Source of the DNA: Basidiobolus ranarum
Lineage: Eukaryota > Basidiobolomycota > Basidiobolomycetes > Basidiobolales
Direction: 5' to 3'
DNA length: 58,363 nt
Assembly: GCA_040143965.1 (NCBI GenBank)
Contig: JASJQH010000009.1
Coordinates: 1 to 58,363, forward strand
Each line of letters starts with the position of its first letter. Positions within the stretch are counted from its first letter, which is position 1. The notes under the pieces were generated by a model, which saw only the letters and a program-made list of their open reading frames with translations, did no database searches and had not been told where the DNA came from. This document shows positions 47,839-58,363 of the stretch, piece after piece. Position numbers and translations under genes: made by a program.

Positions 47839-50800
47839 ATGTCGGGCTCTTCTAAAGACGAAAAGCCTCAATGGAATTCTACTGGAAATAGTCAGTTACC
47901 TCCCTTTTCGTAAGTATATTTTACCCTTTTTGACTTCACGAAATATATTCTCTGTCACCTTTGATATGACGACTAGCTAGGGTGACTTGTAGTATTCTTA
48001 TGGTTGAAATATTTCGTTTTCATTTCAAACGCGTTTTATTCGCGGCCGCTTTCGCAAATAAACGCGCAAGAGATGTTTACGTTTACATTTTCAATTATCC
48101 AGACCCTATTCTGAAATAGTACCATTTTATTAAACTCGGTTATATTTGTTATTTAGATCAGGTTCACATCCAGGGCAGCAACCACAGCAGCAACCTGGTG
48201 GACTTCCTCACTATCTTCCACCTCCCAATCCCTCACACCCTCAGCAAACTTCACCCATGTCTGTTTCTAATATGGCTCCACCTCAACCAATAGCTCCATC
48301 CCCTGTTTCTATGCCACATTCTGGCCATAGTGGTACAATGGGTAATAATATGGGCCCTAATCATATGGAGCATCAGCGACCTCCCCCTCCTGTTCAGAGC
48401 CCCCCACAAAGTGGAAACAGATCAAGAGCTCCTTCAGCTCAACCACCGAGCCAACCTGGCTCTGCAGAATACCGTCCTTTAAACGTTAGAGATGCCCTAT
48501 CGTATTTGGATCAAGTCAAGATTCAATTTCACGATCAGCCAGATGTATACAATCGATTCTTAGATATAATGAAAGATTTTAAGAGTCAAGCGTAAGTTGT
48601 CTTTTTAAATACATATCTATGAGCTTATACTTACTTGTAAATATCTGATTGTGGGCGACTCTTATAGTATTGACACTCCAGGAGTTATTGATAGAGTATC
48701 AAACCTTTTTCGAGGTCATCCTAGTCTTATCTCTGGGTTCAATACTTTTCTACCTCCTGGATATAGGATTGAAATTTCGCCAAATGCTCACGACCCTCAC
48801 AATGTACGCGTAACGACACCAAATGGCACCATCAACTCATCAGGTATGCCAGAACCTAATCCAAGTTCTCATCCTCCTCCACCTCCTGCTTCAAGCGCTA
48901 GTTCTAGTATGCCACCGGCAACTGGTCCTCATTATTATCCACCTCCGGCAGTTGGAACCTTTTCTCATGGCGGCCCTCCACCTCCGCAACCGATGCCGTC
49001 AGGTCCTCACCCTCCTACCGGAGGTCAGATTCCACCTCCACAACCTGTTGGTGGGTACCACGTTCCACCAATGACTTCGCATATGTCACATGGTTCAGGC
49101 CCACCCCAAGGGCAAGGACCAACTGCCGGACCTCCTTTGTCCAACGGCCCTATTTCAAACATTGGTTTACAGGGACAAACAGCTATAGGGGCTCGCAGAC
49201 CTCCAGTCGAGTTTAATCATGCTATCAACTACGTTAATAAGATTAAGGTAAGTAGAGTCCCTTAATTGTTATTCTGAATATATATTGAAAAGTTTCGAAA
49301 TATAGAATCGCTTCTCATCTGAACCAGAAACATATAAACAATTTTTGGAGATTCTTCAAACTTATCAGAAGGAACAGAAGCCTATTCAAGAGGTATATTT
49401 CCATTCGAAAATAAGATGAAAATTCGAAAAATATTGATCTTTTTAATTCAAGGTGTATGCACAAGTTCAAGTTCTTTTCCGTAATGCTACTGATTTGTTG
49501 GGTGAATTCAAACAATTCCTTCCCGATAATAGCTCAAATAACCAGGGTGGTCCTTCCTCAATTCTCCCTATGCCCGGAAATCCCTTAGTAATGCCTGTCC
49601 AAAGTGCTGCATCAATTCCTCTTTCGCAGCAACAGGGTGTGGCTCAACAATCTCAGCGAATGATGCCTATCATGCCGCCCTCAATTCAAGGTACTTGCCA
49701 ATATATTGAACATGGTTCATTCCTCAAATTAAAACTTCTTCCTTTTAGCTATGGGACCTGGACCACGCTTACCTCCTGTTGGGAACTTTGGCCCATCTAA
49801 TCCGGTTCCTACAGCACCTGAGTCATTTCCGCAGCAATCTTCTGTATCCACTATGTCTCCACCACCTTCTGCTAGCCCTGTGGCTCCTCCTGCTGCTCAT
49901 CCTATTCCACCAACAGCGAGCCCAACTCACGCGACAGTTCCCATACCCAATAAAAAAAGAAAGGGGATCAATGCGGCAAATGAAAAGGCCAGCAATACAA
50001 GCGGTACTGCAAAACCTAAACGTGCCAAGCACATCACCCAAAAGATGAATATGGAATCATCACCAGGGCCTGTTAACGTTACCACTTCCTCCTTATCTGC
50101 TACTCTACCTCCACAAATGTCTAACAAACCCCCCGCCTCGTCTGAAGAGTTAAATTTCTTCGATCGCGTCAAAAAATACCTATCGAACAAGCAAACTTAC
50201 AATGAGTTCCTCAAGGTCTTAAACTTGTTTAGTCAAGAAATATTGGATCAAGCTATGCTAGTACAGAGAATCGAATCTTACATAGGCGGTAGTAAGGAAC
50301 TCTTCGAGTGGTTTAAATCGTTTGTTGGTTATGAGCCCAAGAATGAGCATATTGTCGAGAATCTACCTGCGCCAAGACCGAGAGTAGATCTTTTACGATG
50401 CAAAGGGCATGGACCTAGCTACCGTTTGTTACCAAAAGCTGTAAGTGGTTTTCAATCTGATCTATACATAACGGCTCTTGGTTTGACTGAACCCTAAACT
50501 TTTCCATTTTTCAGGATACTAAGGTTAAATGCTCTGGTAGAGATCTCTTATGCGAGGAAGTTTTGAATAATGAATGGGTTTCCCATCCTACTTGGGCAAG
50601 TGAAGAATCCGGATTTGTAGCACATAAGAAGAATCAATACGAAGAACAACTACACAAGTGCGAGGAAGAGAGATATGAATACGATCTCAATATAGAAGCT
50701 AACCTCAGTACTATCGCACTATTAGAACCAATTGCTAGGAAAATCCAAAATATGACTCCGGATGAGAGAACCAAGTACAAACTTCCACCAGGTCTCGGAG

Positions 50801-52809
50801 GACCATCGTTGTGCATCTACAAGCGAATGATCAACAAAATTTACGGTAAAGAGCAAGGTGCCGCTGTCATTGATGCTGTTCATAACAATCCTGCTATCGC
50901 TGTTCCTGTGGTCCTGAGGAGATTGAAGCAAAAAGATGAGGAATGGCGACGTGCCAGAAGAGAGTGGAACCGAATCTGGCGTGAGGTCGACATCAAAAAC
51001 TTTTACAAAGCATTGGATTATCAAAATGTTAGCTTCAAGTCAAATGATAGAAAGCTGATTACCCCTAAATACCTCACTACTGAAATCGAAACCGTTAGAA
51101 GAGAGCAGAGAGACCGTTATCCACCCGATGTTCGACCAAGCTATCAATTCGAATATCAATTTGAAGATCCTGAAGTATTCCGCGATATTACCAGAATCTT
51201 GTTCTCCTCTTTAGGAAAGCAAAGCGGCTTCTCTAACTCGGATAAAGATTGTATTGAAAGTTTTATCAAAGACTTTATCAGAGAGTTCTTCGGCTTGGAA
51301 AGAATTGAACATGACCGTATTGAGGATAACGATGATGCCAGCAGTGTCCATACTGATGATACTGATAATGAATCTCGGATTTCTGAGGACGAAGATTCCA
51401 CTAATTCACATCAAACCAATGATGAACAAAAAGGTAATGAATCGCTAGCAAATGGAGTTGAACATCCTCATCCCGTGGAAAGTATGGATACTGACTCTGA
51501 GGGCGCCCACGCTGATAACGAAGAATCCATAACATCCGCTGCATCCTCACCACGCTCCAAATCTCTCGATGGAAGTGCAGACGGTGGTAAGACCGAGACC
51601 ATGGAGGTCGATTCAGCAACGTGTAGTAAAAGCGAGCCTAGTCAGCCTGCCACTTGGATTCAAATCAAAACACCAAAAATTGAGCCCAGGCGTAAAACAT
51701 CTTTCAATTTCTATGGTAGCAATGTATTTTACGTCTTCTTCCGATTGTACCAGCTGCTCTATTCACGTGTTGAGTCTGTCAAGGTCAAGTCCACCCAGGT
51801 TCCTAGAAAAACCCCTCACACCGAAACCAAGTCGGTAGCTGGAACCTTATCACTTAGACATAGAGTGAGTGTGTTAGGAGATATGGATTATGCGAATGGT
51901 GACTACTATCAAGAATTTCTTGATTTAGTTGATCGTCTTTTTGAAGGGGAGATTGATCAACAAGGCTATGAGGAAGGGATGAGATATCTATTTGGTATTC
52001 ACGCCTATGTAGTGTTTACCATTGATAAGCTTGTCATGGCCATTCTACGTCAAATTCAGACCATTGTACTGGAGCCCAAGTGCAAGGATTTAATCGATCT
52101 ATTCACCAAAGAGAATCATCTAGAAACGACTAGCTTTAGACAACAAATGATGTATCGTTCTAAAGCTGAAAATGTCATTGAGGGAGAAGAAAGCCTGTAT
52201 AGGATTGAGTATGTGCATAGTAAAAACACAGTCATGATTCAATTGCTTAACAGGGAAGACTCGGCTTTAGATTCTGCTGTATCGCTAGAAGAGAAATGGT
52301 CCATGTATATCGACAGCTATGTTTTGCTTACTCCAACTAAGGATGTTCTTCAGCCTGAAAACAGACCATTCTTAGCGAGAAATAGACCAGCAAATCTATC
52401 CGAAGAGCTACCCCAAGATGCAAGCATGAGCAGCGGTTTGGAATTAAAAATATGTGTGAACACATTGAAAACTTATTTCGTTGCCAATACAGAAGATTTC
52501 TTCAAACGTAAAGGCAGGACCGTTTCCGACAGTAGTCTTGAATCTACGAAGCGGAAAAAACATCAAAAATGGAGAACATGGCTAAACGGAGATCTCGGGT
52601 GGTCACGAGGCCAGCCCAGAGAAGAATCGGAGAAAAAATGCGAACAATGGTTTACTGGGAAATCGCTGGACATGAAGGATTTAACCCGGATCAAAGAAAC
52701 AGTCAAGACTGAATCGTTAGAGTACACAGTCTTTGAGACACCGCTGGCTCCTCAACAAAATTCAGTCGAAGCCAATTCTTCGGCTGCTGACGAGCTCAAC
52801 CAATCGTAA
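47839..52809 (+). CDS. SIN3: SIN3 transcriptional corepressor scaffold
   Basis: Platform of the Rpd3/HDAC complex. After a short first exon ([20 protein letters not shown]) and an intron of about 247 bases comes a Pro/Gln-rich region. PAH1 is [19 protein letters not shown] to [17 protein letters not shown]2 is [17 protein letters not shown] to [14 protein letters not shown]3 is [20 protein letters not shown] to [12 protein letters not shown]. Proline-rich linkers separate the PAHs. The HDAC-interacting domain begins [27 protein letters not shown], with [50 protein letters not shown]. Then comes an acidic disordered stretch, and the Sin3 C-terminal domain ([21 protein letters not shown]). The last exon is 2.3 kb with no intron. 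Only three clear PAH repeats are visible. Confidence 0.96.
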
Positions 52810-53148
52810 ATTGTCAGACCAGATATTTTGATAGTATCATTGTTTTATTCTGTTTACTCCCTTTTCAATTGTCGATTTTGAGTGTATCTTTTTTGTTCTC
52901 TTACTACTTTTTGATTTATATAGTCTGCTGTTTCTAGTCCTAGATTGATGTATTTTTTCGTTTCCGAAGTAGTAACTAATAAAGCTTCTCACATACTTCT
53001 GAAATATGCCTCTCACATTTGAAATAATCTAATGATCTAAAATATCAATGATCATTTGATCTCCAATTTCGAGAAAATCATAGGGGATGGGCAAGCATGT
53101 ATTGGTCCCTTATCCCTCTCACCTCTATAGCACTTTCGAGTAACTGAC

Positions 53149-54981
53149 ATGAGTACACGCACACAACGGGATAATAAAAAACAAATCGCACAACATGAGG
53201 AGATACTTAAAGCCTTGGTAAAGCTACCTGGTAACTCTGTATGCGCAGATTGTGGAGCATCTGGTAAATACTATTCTTCTTCTTTGTTAGCCATCAAAAC
53301 TCAACATTGCCACGGGTTTTCTTCTTTTTCTCAAAAGGTCCTCGTTGGGCCTCCCATAACCTAGGTGTATTTCTGTGCATCAAATGTGCAGGGTATCACC
53401 GTCGGATAGGTACTCATATATCCAAAGTCAAGTCCATCAATTTGGATACTTGGACTCCTGAACAGCTTGAGGTACTGAGAAAAGTCTACTCTTTCCCCCT
53501 CCAAACCTCCTAAAATTTATTTTCTTTATTTCTCCATAGAACATAACCAAGCTAGGAAATAACAAGGTTAATGCAATCTATAACTCTCATCCAGAAAGAC
53601 ATCCTCCTCCAACTGAAGAAAGGTATAGTGAAACTCAGATTCTCAGTTTCTTTTTCACTTGAAACTTTATGTTAACATTCTCTCTTTACGTCTATGGTAG
53701 ACGCTTGGAAACCTACATTCGGAATAAATATGAATACAAGTCATTCATGAGCTCAGAACAGAGAGATACAGTTGGGGTAACTAGCTGTCCCTTTACTACG
53801 AAAATATTGTACCCTCTTGCTGTTCTTGGTTTAATACGAATTCATTATATTTTAGCAAGAGCCTGTTTCTCGTGTTTCCGAGTCTAAGGAATCCAGAGCA
53901 TTAGCTCAACTCGAGAGTATGGGATTTGTTGACCTTAATCGTAACCGTCAGGTTCTAGCCAGAACAGATATGAATGTTGACGCAGCAGTAGAGATCCTAT
54001 GTTCCCTCCCTCCATCCACTAAGAATGACAATTCTAATATTACTCAGCTTCAGAGTATGGGATTCAATGATATTGCTAAAAGCAAAGAGGCACTCCAAAA
54101 AGCCAACGGATCAGTCGAACGTGCCATTGAAATTCTACTCGCAGAGCGTAAGAAAAACGAGTCAACAAAGAAGAAAACCGACTTGGACCTCCTTGCAGAT
54201 GATTCTTTCGGAGATTTTAACGACTTCAACGATTCTGGATCTCAAGATCTATGGAATATTCCGACTAAAACTTCAAGCAATGCTTCAAAGACGGCTGTAG
54301 CTCCTAGCTCTTTTGGCTCATTTCCTGCACCACCTGGATTACAGAATCAGAAAGCACCTACCAACAATGCATCCAAATCAAACGATGAGAATTTGGAAGC
54401 GACATTCGCTGGTTTAGATATCCACTCTCCAGGTAACTTCTGAACTCTCTACTGATTATTGTTCTCATTATCTAACCAATCCTTTGTCAGTCAACAAATC
54501 TCCACAAAGCTTCGACAAGAACTCTATTCTTTCATTATACCAACAATCCGCCAAACCTGGTCCAGCTCAAGGGGCATTTGGGTATGGTATGCCTGGAAAC
54601 GTTCAATCTCCTCCGGCTCCTTCACAACAGCAACAACAACAACAATCCACAGATTTTGGAGGGTTTGGAAGTAATGATATCATGGGACTTAACTTTGGTG
54701 GACAACCTACCCAACAAACATTCGCCTCATCTCCACTCCAAACTAGAAACTCTACTGCTACTGCCACTGCCACTACTACGCCGCCCAAACTCAACTCACA
54801 AAACGATAAATTCTCTGCTTTCGATTCACTGAATCCACTCTCTTCTTCCTCTTTCCTTAGTGGTTTGAGCAAGAAAGAGACTAACGCAGGTAATAGTACC
54901 ATGAATTCTAAAAGTCCATCAACTAATCAATCCTCAGGGAAAAAGAACTCTTTGTTGGACGAATTCGATTTATTATCTTAA
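53149..54981 (+). CDS. ArfGAP with two UBA domains (Ucp3/Gts1 type)
   Basis: GTPase-activating protein for Arf at Golgi or endosomes. The N-terminal zinc finger is [51 protein letters not shown], with C-x2-C-x16-C-x2-C and the arginine finger in YHRRIG. It is split by an intron within the finger. Next is [16 protein letters not shown]. Then two UBA domains: [34 protein letters not shown] and [35 protein letters not shown] disordered tail is rich in Gln, Ser, Phe-Gly and DFNDFND motifs and ends LLDEFDLLS. Domain order matches fission yeast Ucp3, from memory. Around six introns. Confidence 0.92.
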
Positions 54982-55274
54982 TTCGAAATTATTTTACTTC
55001 ATTCAACTGTACTCTCCCCATGTACTCAATAAAATCCAACGAACTAACAAGATTCCAATCCGATTAGATTTCTATATATTTTTATTTGCTAGATTTCGGG
55101 GAGTTGCATCGAAACATTTGAACTCGTAAAAACCAAAAAAATCACTTAATTTCTTTCAACTGGTTTAACCGTGCAGGATAGATGTGAATCAAAGAAGATT
55201 TAAGGATGTGAAAGAAATACTATAAATATATATTCATACATATTAGGGGATTGAAGAATTCCTTAAGCCAGCGC

Positions 55275-56915
55275 TTACTCTTCTTCCTCCTCCTCCTCTT
55301 CAGCCTTCTTCGCTGAACGACGGTTGACAGTGCTCTTCTCTCCCTTGACAACATCTTCATCGCTGGATTTCTCCTCAGAGTTAGGTGCGTCAGTTTTCTT
55401 GTGGGGAGCAACTGGGGCTGGGGAAGAAGAGAACAAGCTGAAGATGAGGGCTACGAGAATACTAGCGACACCAGCTATGGCACCAGCAACATAGGGCATT
55501 TCTCTGGCAGCAGCAACTGGGTCAACCTTTGCAGCAGCAATGAATTTATTTACGTGATGGGTGACGAATTTGACGGGCTCCTCGGTGGTAGGTTCGTCGG
55601 CATTAAGATCAGGCTTTGGAGCGTCTTTCTCTTCAGCGGCCTTCTCAATGGCATTCTTAACTGCCCAAGTTTCGGTGGCGATCTTGTGAGCTTCGTCTTC
55701 GGAATGTCCAATGTAGATGTTATCGAAGAGAATATCATTTTGCATGGTCCAGAGTTCGAAACCAATGCCGGAGATTGGCTCAAAGTATGAGGGATGGGTA
55801 TCTTCGAAATAATTAGGATTAGGAATCTTGCGAGGGGCCCACTCTCCCTTGTAAGCGGGGTTATCAATCATCTGAGGATACCATTTACCCTTATAGGCGG
55901 GGTTTCTCTTCATGGGCTTGGTCCAAGGTCCGCAACCAGCGGAGTTCTCACATTTAGGGTTAGGAACTTGAGGGGAAATCCATTCACCATCTTCTTCCTC
56001 ATCCCAATCTTCTGGCTTCTCAGCCTCAGGATCAGGGATGCTTTCTGGCTCATTTTCATACCAGTCTTCAGGTTTCTTGGCGTCTTCATCGACAATCTCC
56101 ATAGGAGCCTCCTCATCCCAATCAGCCGGCTTCTTAGCCTCAGGATCAGCGATCTTTGGGTCGTCAATCCAATCAGAAGGCTTCTTATCTTCAGGATCGT
56201 CAATCTCCTTAGGGGGGTTAACGGCGGGCTCGAAGTTCTCCAAAAGGTTACCCTTATTCTCGGTGTGGTCGTTGATCTTGATTTCGTAGGTATTATCAGG
56301 TCTGACGACAAGAGTGTAGAGAGTGCTCAACTTCGAGACTCTGGAAATAGGAGCACCAGTAAGATGTTTCTCTTCATATTCACCAGAAATAGGGTTCTTG
56401 TGACGGAAGATAAAGTGAACCTTATTAGTAGCACCGCACTTATCAGGTCCAAACATAATAGTGTATGGAGTTTTATCATCGAATTCTTTGTATTTAATAC
56501 CTTGGTCAGATTGAGTGAGTAGCTTTAAGTAAGCACCACCACACTCTAGACCATTTTGTAACTTCACTTCGTATTGAACTACCAAAGCTTTATCTTTGTT
56601 CTCCAAAGCCTTATCGAAAGAAGCGGAGATGGCGTGGTGAGAAGCGGCACTCTTAACCACCAAACCTTCATCACCAGCTAAACCGGGATAAACAGTAGGT
56701 TCCTCAACCTTCCATTGTCCGTTATAACGAAATTCCTCATTCTTGACTGCTTCACTAGGTTGCCAGCGTTTATTCCAACCAGAAGTGAATTGTTCCCAGA
56801 AAGGAGCTTCAATATCAAGTGGTTTGAATTCGGGGCGAGGTAGTTCTTCAGCTAGAACAAGACTTCCAGCCAAAGAGGCGAGAAGAAGAAGAGATAAAGG
56901 GCGTGGACGAGTCAT
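55275..56915 (-). CDS. CNE1/CLX1: Calnexin, ER lectin chaperone
   Basis: Binds monoglucosylated N-glycans on nascent glycoproteins. Intronless, 546 residues. Signal peptide [22 protein letters not shown]; then [13 protein letters not shown] and the legume-lectin fold with [11 protein letters not shown], and [11 protein letters not shown]. The P-domain has the two repeat types: [33 protein letters not shown] (type 1) and the [27 protein letters not shown] repeats (type 2). After the lumenal domain comes one TM helix ([20 protein letters not shown]) and a cytosolic tail ending [15 protein letters not shown]. Reading is straightforward. The promoter holds an ERSE (separate entry). Confidence 0.97.
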   Translation of the reverse strand: MTRPRPLSLLLLASLAGSLVLAEELPRPEFKPLDIEAPFWEQFTSGWNKRWQPSEAVKNEEFRYNGQWKVEEPTVYPGLAGDEGLVVKSAASHHAISASFDKALENKDKALVVQYEVKLQNGLECGGAYLKLLTQSDQGIKYKEFDDKTPYTIMFGPDKCGATNKVHFIFRHKNPISGEYEEKHLTGAPISRVSKLSTLYTLVVRPDNTYEIKINDHTENKGNLLENFEPAVNPPKEIDDPEDKKPSDWIDDPKIADPEAKKPADWDEEAPMEIVDEDAKKPEDWYENEPESIPDPEAEKPEDWDEEEDGEWISPQVPNPKCENSAGCGPWTKPMKRNPAYKGKWYPQMIDNPAYKGEWAPRKIPNPNYFEDTHPSYFEPISGIGFELWTMQNDILFDNIYIGHSEDEAHKIATETWAVKNAIEKAAEEKDAPKPDLNADEPTTEEPVKFVTHHVNKFIAAAKVDPVAAAREMPYVAGAIAGVASILVALIFSLFSSSPAPVAPHKKTDAPNSEEKSSDEDVVKGEKSTVNRRSAKKAEEEEEEEE

Positions 56916-57156
56916 GAGTTGTAAGAAGAAGTGGAACAGTGAAGGAAGGAATATGACAAAGTTGAAGCAATTAAAGGCAGTGGCATTGATATAAATTTCA
57001 CTTGCTTGAGGAGATCAATAACAGTCTGGCAGCCGATGACTGGCCAAATTTGAGGTTGTAATGATATTATGCGCTATTACTGAGATCCCAACATTAATTA
57101 CCAATCAGAATTCATTGCCCATCGCTATATCACTTGAGCATAATTCAACGTTTTGA

Positions 57157-57175
57157 CGTGGATGCATCGCATTGG
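57157..57175 (-). promoter_or_regulatory. ER stress response element (CCAAT-N9-CCACG) upstream of calnexin
   Basis: On the coding strand of calnexin the sequence reads CCAAT, gcgatgcat, CCACG: the exact animal ERSE consensus with its nine-base spacer. It lies about 240-260 bases before the start codon. The CCACG half overlaps TGACGTGG (UPRE-II core) read from the other strand. In animals NF-Y binds CCAAT and ATF6/XBP1 binds CCACG. That a fungal CCAAT factor and a Hac1-like bZIP use it here is inference. Confidence 0.75.
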
Positions 57176-57654
57176 TTACTCAAACGATAGTAATATCATC
57201 CTCGTTATGCAAATTCCCTTGACTCCATCCATAGCCCCATATTAAATGACTGATGAAACTCAGCCACACTTGAGGGATGATGTTAAGAGCGATATTCAGA
57301 TGGTGGTAGAGGGGAAGGACGGAAGGGACGGAAGGGAATGTTGATCCTCCTGAATAGATGTATGTTGGTGATCATTTGCTGCGATCGTCTGTTATTTGTT
57401 GCACATCAAAGTCTCTGTTCATATTGCACTTTCCCAAGCTATACAAACATTCCCCGTGAATATAGCATTCTGTTTGTGTTTTGTTCTCCATGTATATATC
57501 TACAAAATAGTCTATAAATACTATGGCTAACTGTAATAAAACTCATTGCATAGTACTACAAGCATGGAGATACTCAGTTGAAGAGCAATTTCAAATATAT
57601 TATAATATATTCATTGTATTGTGAAAATCTGAGAATTGTGAAAGATTTTGAAAT

Positions 57655-57794
57655 TAGCATTGCCTAAACACCTATATAGTCATATATAGCTTAGTACTTA
57701 GTTATCTTATATTGAACTAAGATATTACCTATTATTCTCATGAGGAACTTACTTCAAAGTTCTCAGATATATAGATTTTGATAACTTGTGCTAG
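57655..57794 (-). repeat. Partial inverted copy of the MITE-like element
   Basis: About 140 bases, from agcattgcctaaacacc to ttgtgctag. It pairs with the reverse complement of 57976-58133 at roughly 90% identity, with one gap of about 15 bases. It lacks the terminal repeats, so it is a truncated copy in the opposite orientation, 108 bases from the full one. Confidence 0.85.
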
Positions 57795-57901
57795 ATGTTA
57801 AAGTATTTGGGAGCCTTTTGGAAGTGGCTTGGAGAATTAGAGAAATTGGTGATTTTCACTTGTTGATATATTGTGTATTCAGTTGATATATATAGTTTTG
57901 T

Positions 57902-58171
57902 CAAGATGTAAACAAACTAACATATAGAATGCATTAAGGAAGGTCCCAGGAACATTTGTGCAAACTTTGGGGCTTCTAGCACAAGTTTGAGAAATCTATA
58001 TATCTGAGAACTTTTAAGTTGGTAAAAATGTTCTAAGTAAATTCCAATTGAGAATAATGGATAATATCTTAGTGAAATATAAGATAACTAAGTACTAAGC
58101 TATATATGACTATATAGGTGCTTAAGCAATGCTATTTTCCACATTCCACATGTTAGTTTGCTTACATCTTG
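57902..58171. mobile_element. MITE-like element, 270 bp, with terminal inverted repeats
   Basis: The left end caagatgtaaacaaactaac and the right end (reverse complement caagatgtaagcaaactaac) match at all but one of the first 22 bases, then diverge with short matches (gaatg). There is no ORF. No clear target-site duplication is seen, so the boundaries are approximate. The two copies here suggest a local repeat family; the size fits a non-autonomous DNA transposon. Confidence 0.7.
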
Positions 58172-58363
58172 TTGGAGGATCTTGACATAATGGGGGTAGA
58201 CTTTGAGTATTAGAAGCAACTTTTGATAGTGTGTTTTAGTTAGTTTATTCTCAAGAGTATATGGTGACTTATATAGTAGAAAAGTAAATCAATTGTTTGA
58301 GATATTCAGGAGTTTGTGTAACAAGATATAATAGATAAGTGGGGGTAATAAGACATACTTGTT

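Larger units (their letters stand above)
56916..58363. other. Gene-free AT-rich right end
   Basis: About 1.45 kb with no credible ORF. It contains the calnexin promoter, the MITE-like element and its inverted partial copy. Confidence 0.6.

Noticed and set aside
55951-55965. TTAGGGTTAGG in calnexin
   Set aside because: Coding: the codons CCT AAC CCT AAA give PNPK in a P-domain repeat, so the resemblance to a telomere repeat is a by-product.
55794-56522. 242-codon frame antisense to calnexin
   Set aside because: Overlaps the fully convincing calnexin P-domain. It arises from the repeats and has no family features.

Overview
The window is nuclear DNA from a fungus. Nearly every gene is a compact eukaryotic gene broken by many short GT-AG introns, mostly about 45-120 bases. 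The set is typical of fungi: an NDR kinase of the Dbf2/Sid2 type, a CTD-kinase gamma subunit, Gcd1, Img2/mL49, Guf1, Cfd1, a saccharopepsin-type vacuolar protease, and a calnexin with an acidic tail. The AT-rich sequence, the dense introns, and genes that budding yeasts lack or have changed (for example a kaptin-like propeller protein) suggest an early-diverging filamentous fungus, perhaps Mucoromycota or Zoopagomycota. That placement is an inference and no species is claimed.

Layout, left to right. 1-10 kb: a major-facilitator transporter cut by the left edge, a Dbf2/Sid2 kinase, NC2-alpha, a YCII-domain mitochondrial protein, ribosomal protein L7 and splicing factor SF3b4. 10-20.6 kb: a manganese-type CDF transporter, a double-Myb protein of the Tay1/Teb1 telomere-binding type followed by a tandem repeat, a vacuolar aspartic protease, a kaptin-like protein, and a tandem pair of MAPEG (MGST3-like) genes. 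20.8-31.5 kb: GUF1, CTK3, REV7, an F-box-like protein with a possible zinc ribbon, a bHLH factor and a SURF4/Erv29 cargo receptor. 32-47 kb: eIF2B-gamma, mitoribosomal mL49, a large FG nucleoporin, a USP12/46-type deubiquitinase, the PKA catalytic subunit and Cfd1. 47.8-58.4 kb: SIN3, an ArfGAP with two UBA domains, calnexin, and a gene-free AT-rich end with a MITE-like element and part of a second, inverted copy.

The genes do not form a pathway cluster; this is ordinary gene-dense housekeeping DNA. Three regulatory signals stand out. First, the calnexin promoter holds an exact CCAAT-N9-CCACG, the animal ER stress response element. Second, TTAGGG-like boxes lie upstream of several genes, including the gene for the putative TTAGGG-binding Myb protein itself. 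Third, a 33-bp hairpin-forming unit is repeated three times directly after that Myb gene. I saw no rRNA, tRNA, CRISPR array, retrovirus-like element or toxin gene. Splice sites were read by eye; where a junction is doubtful, the entry says so.
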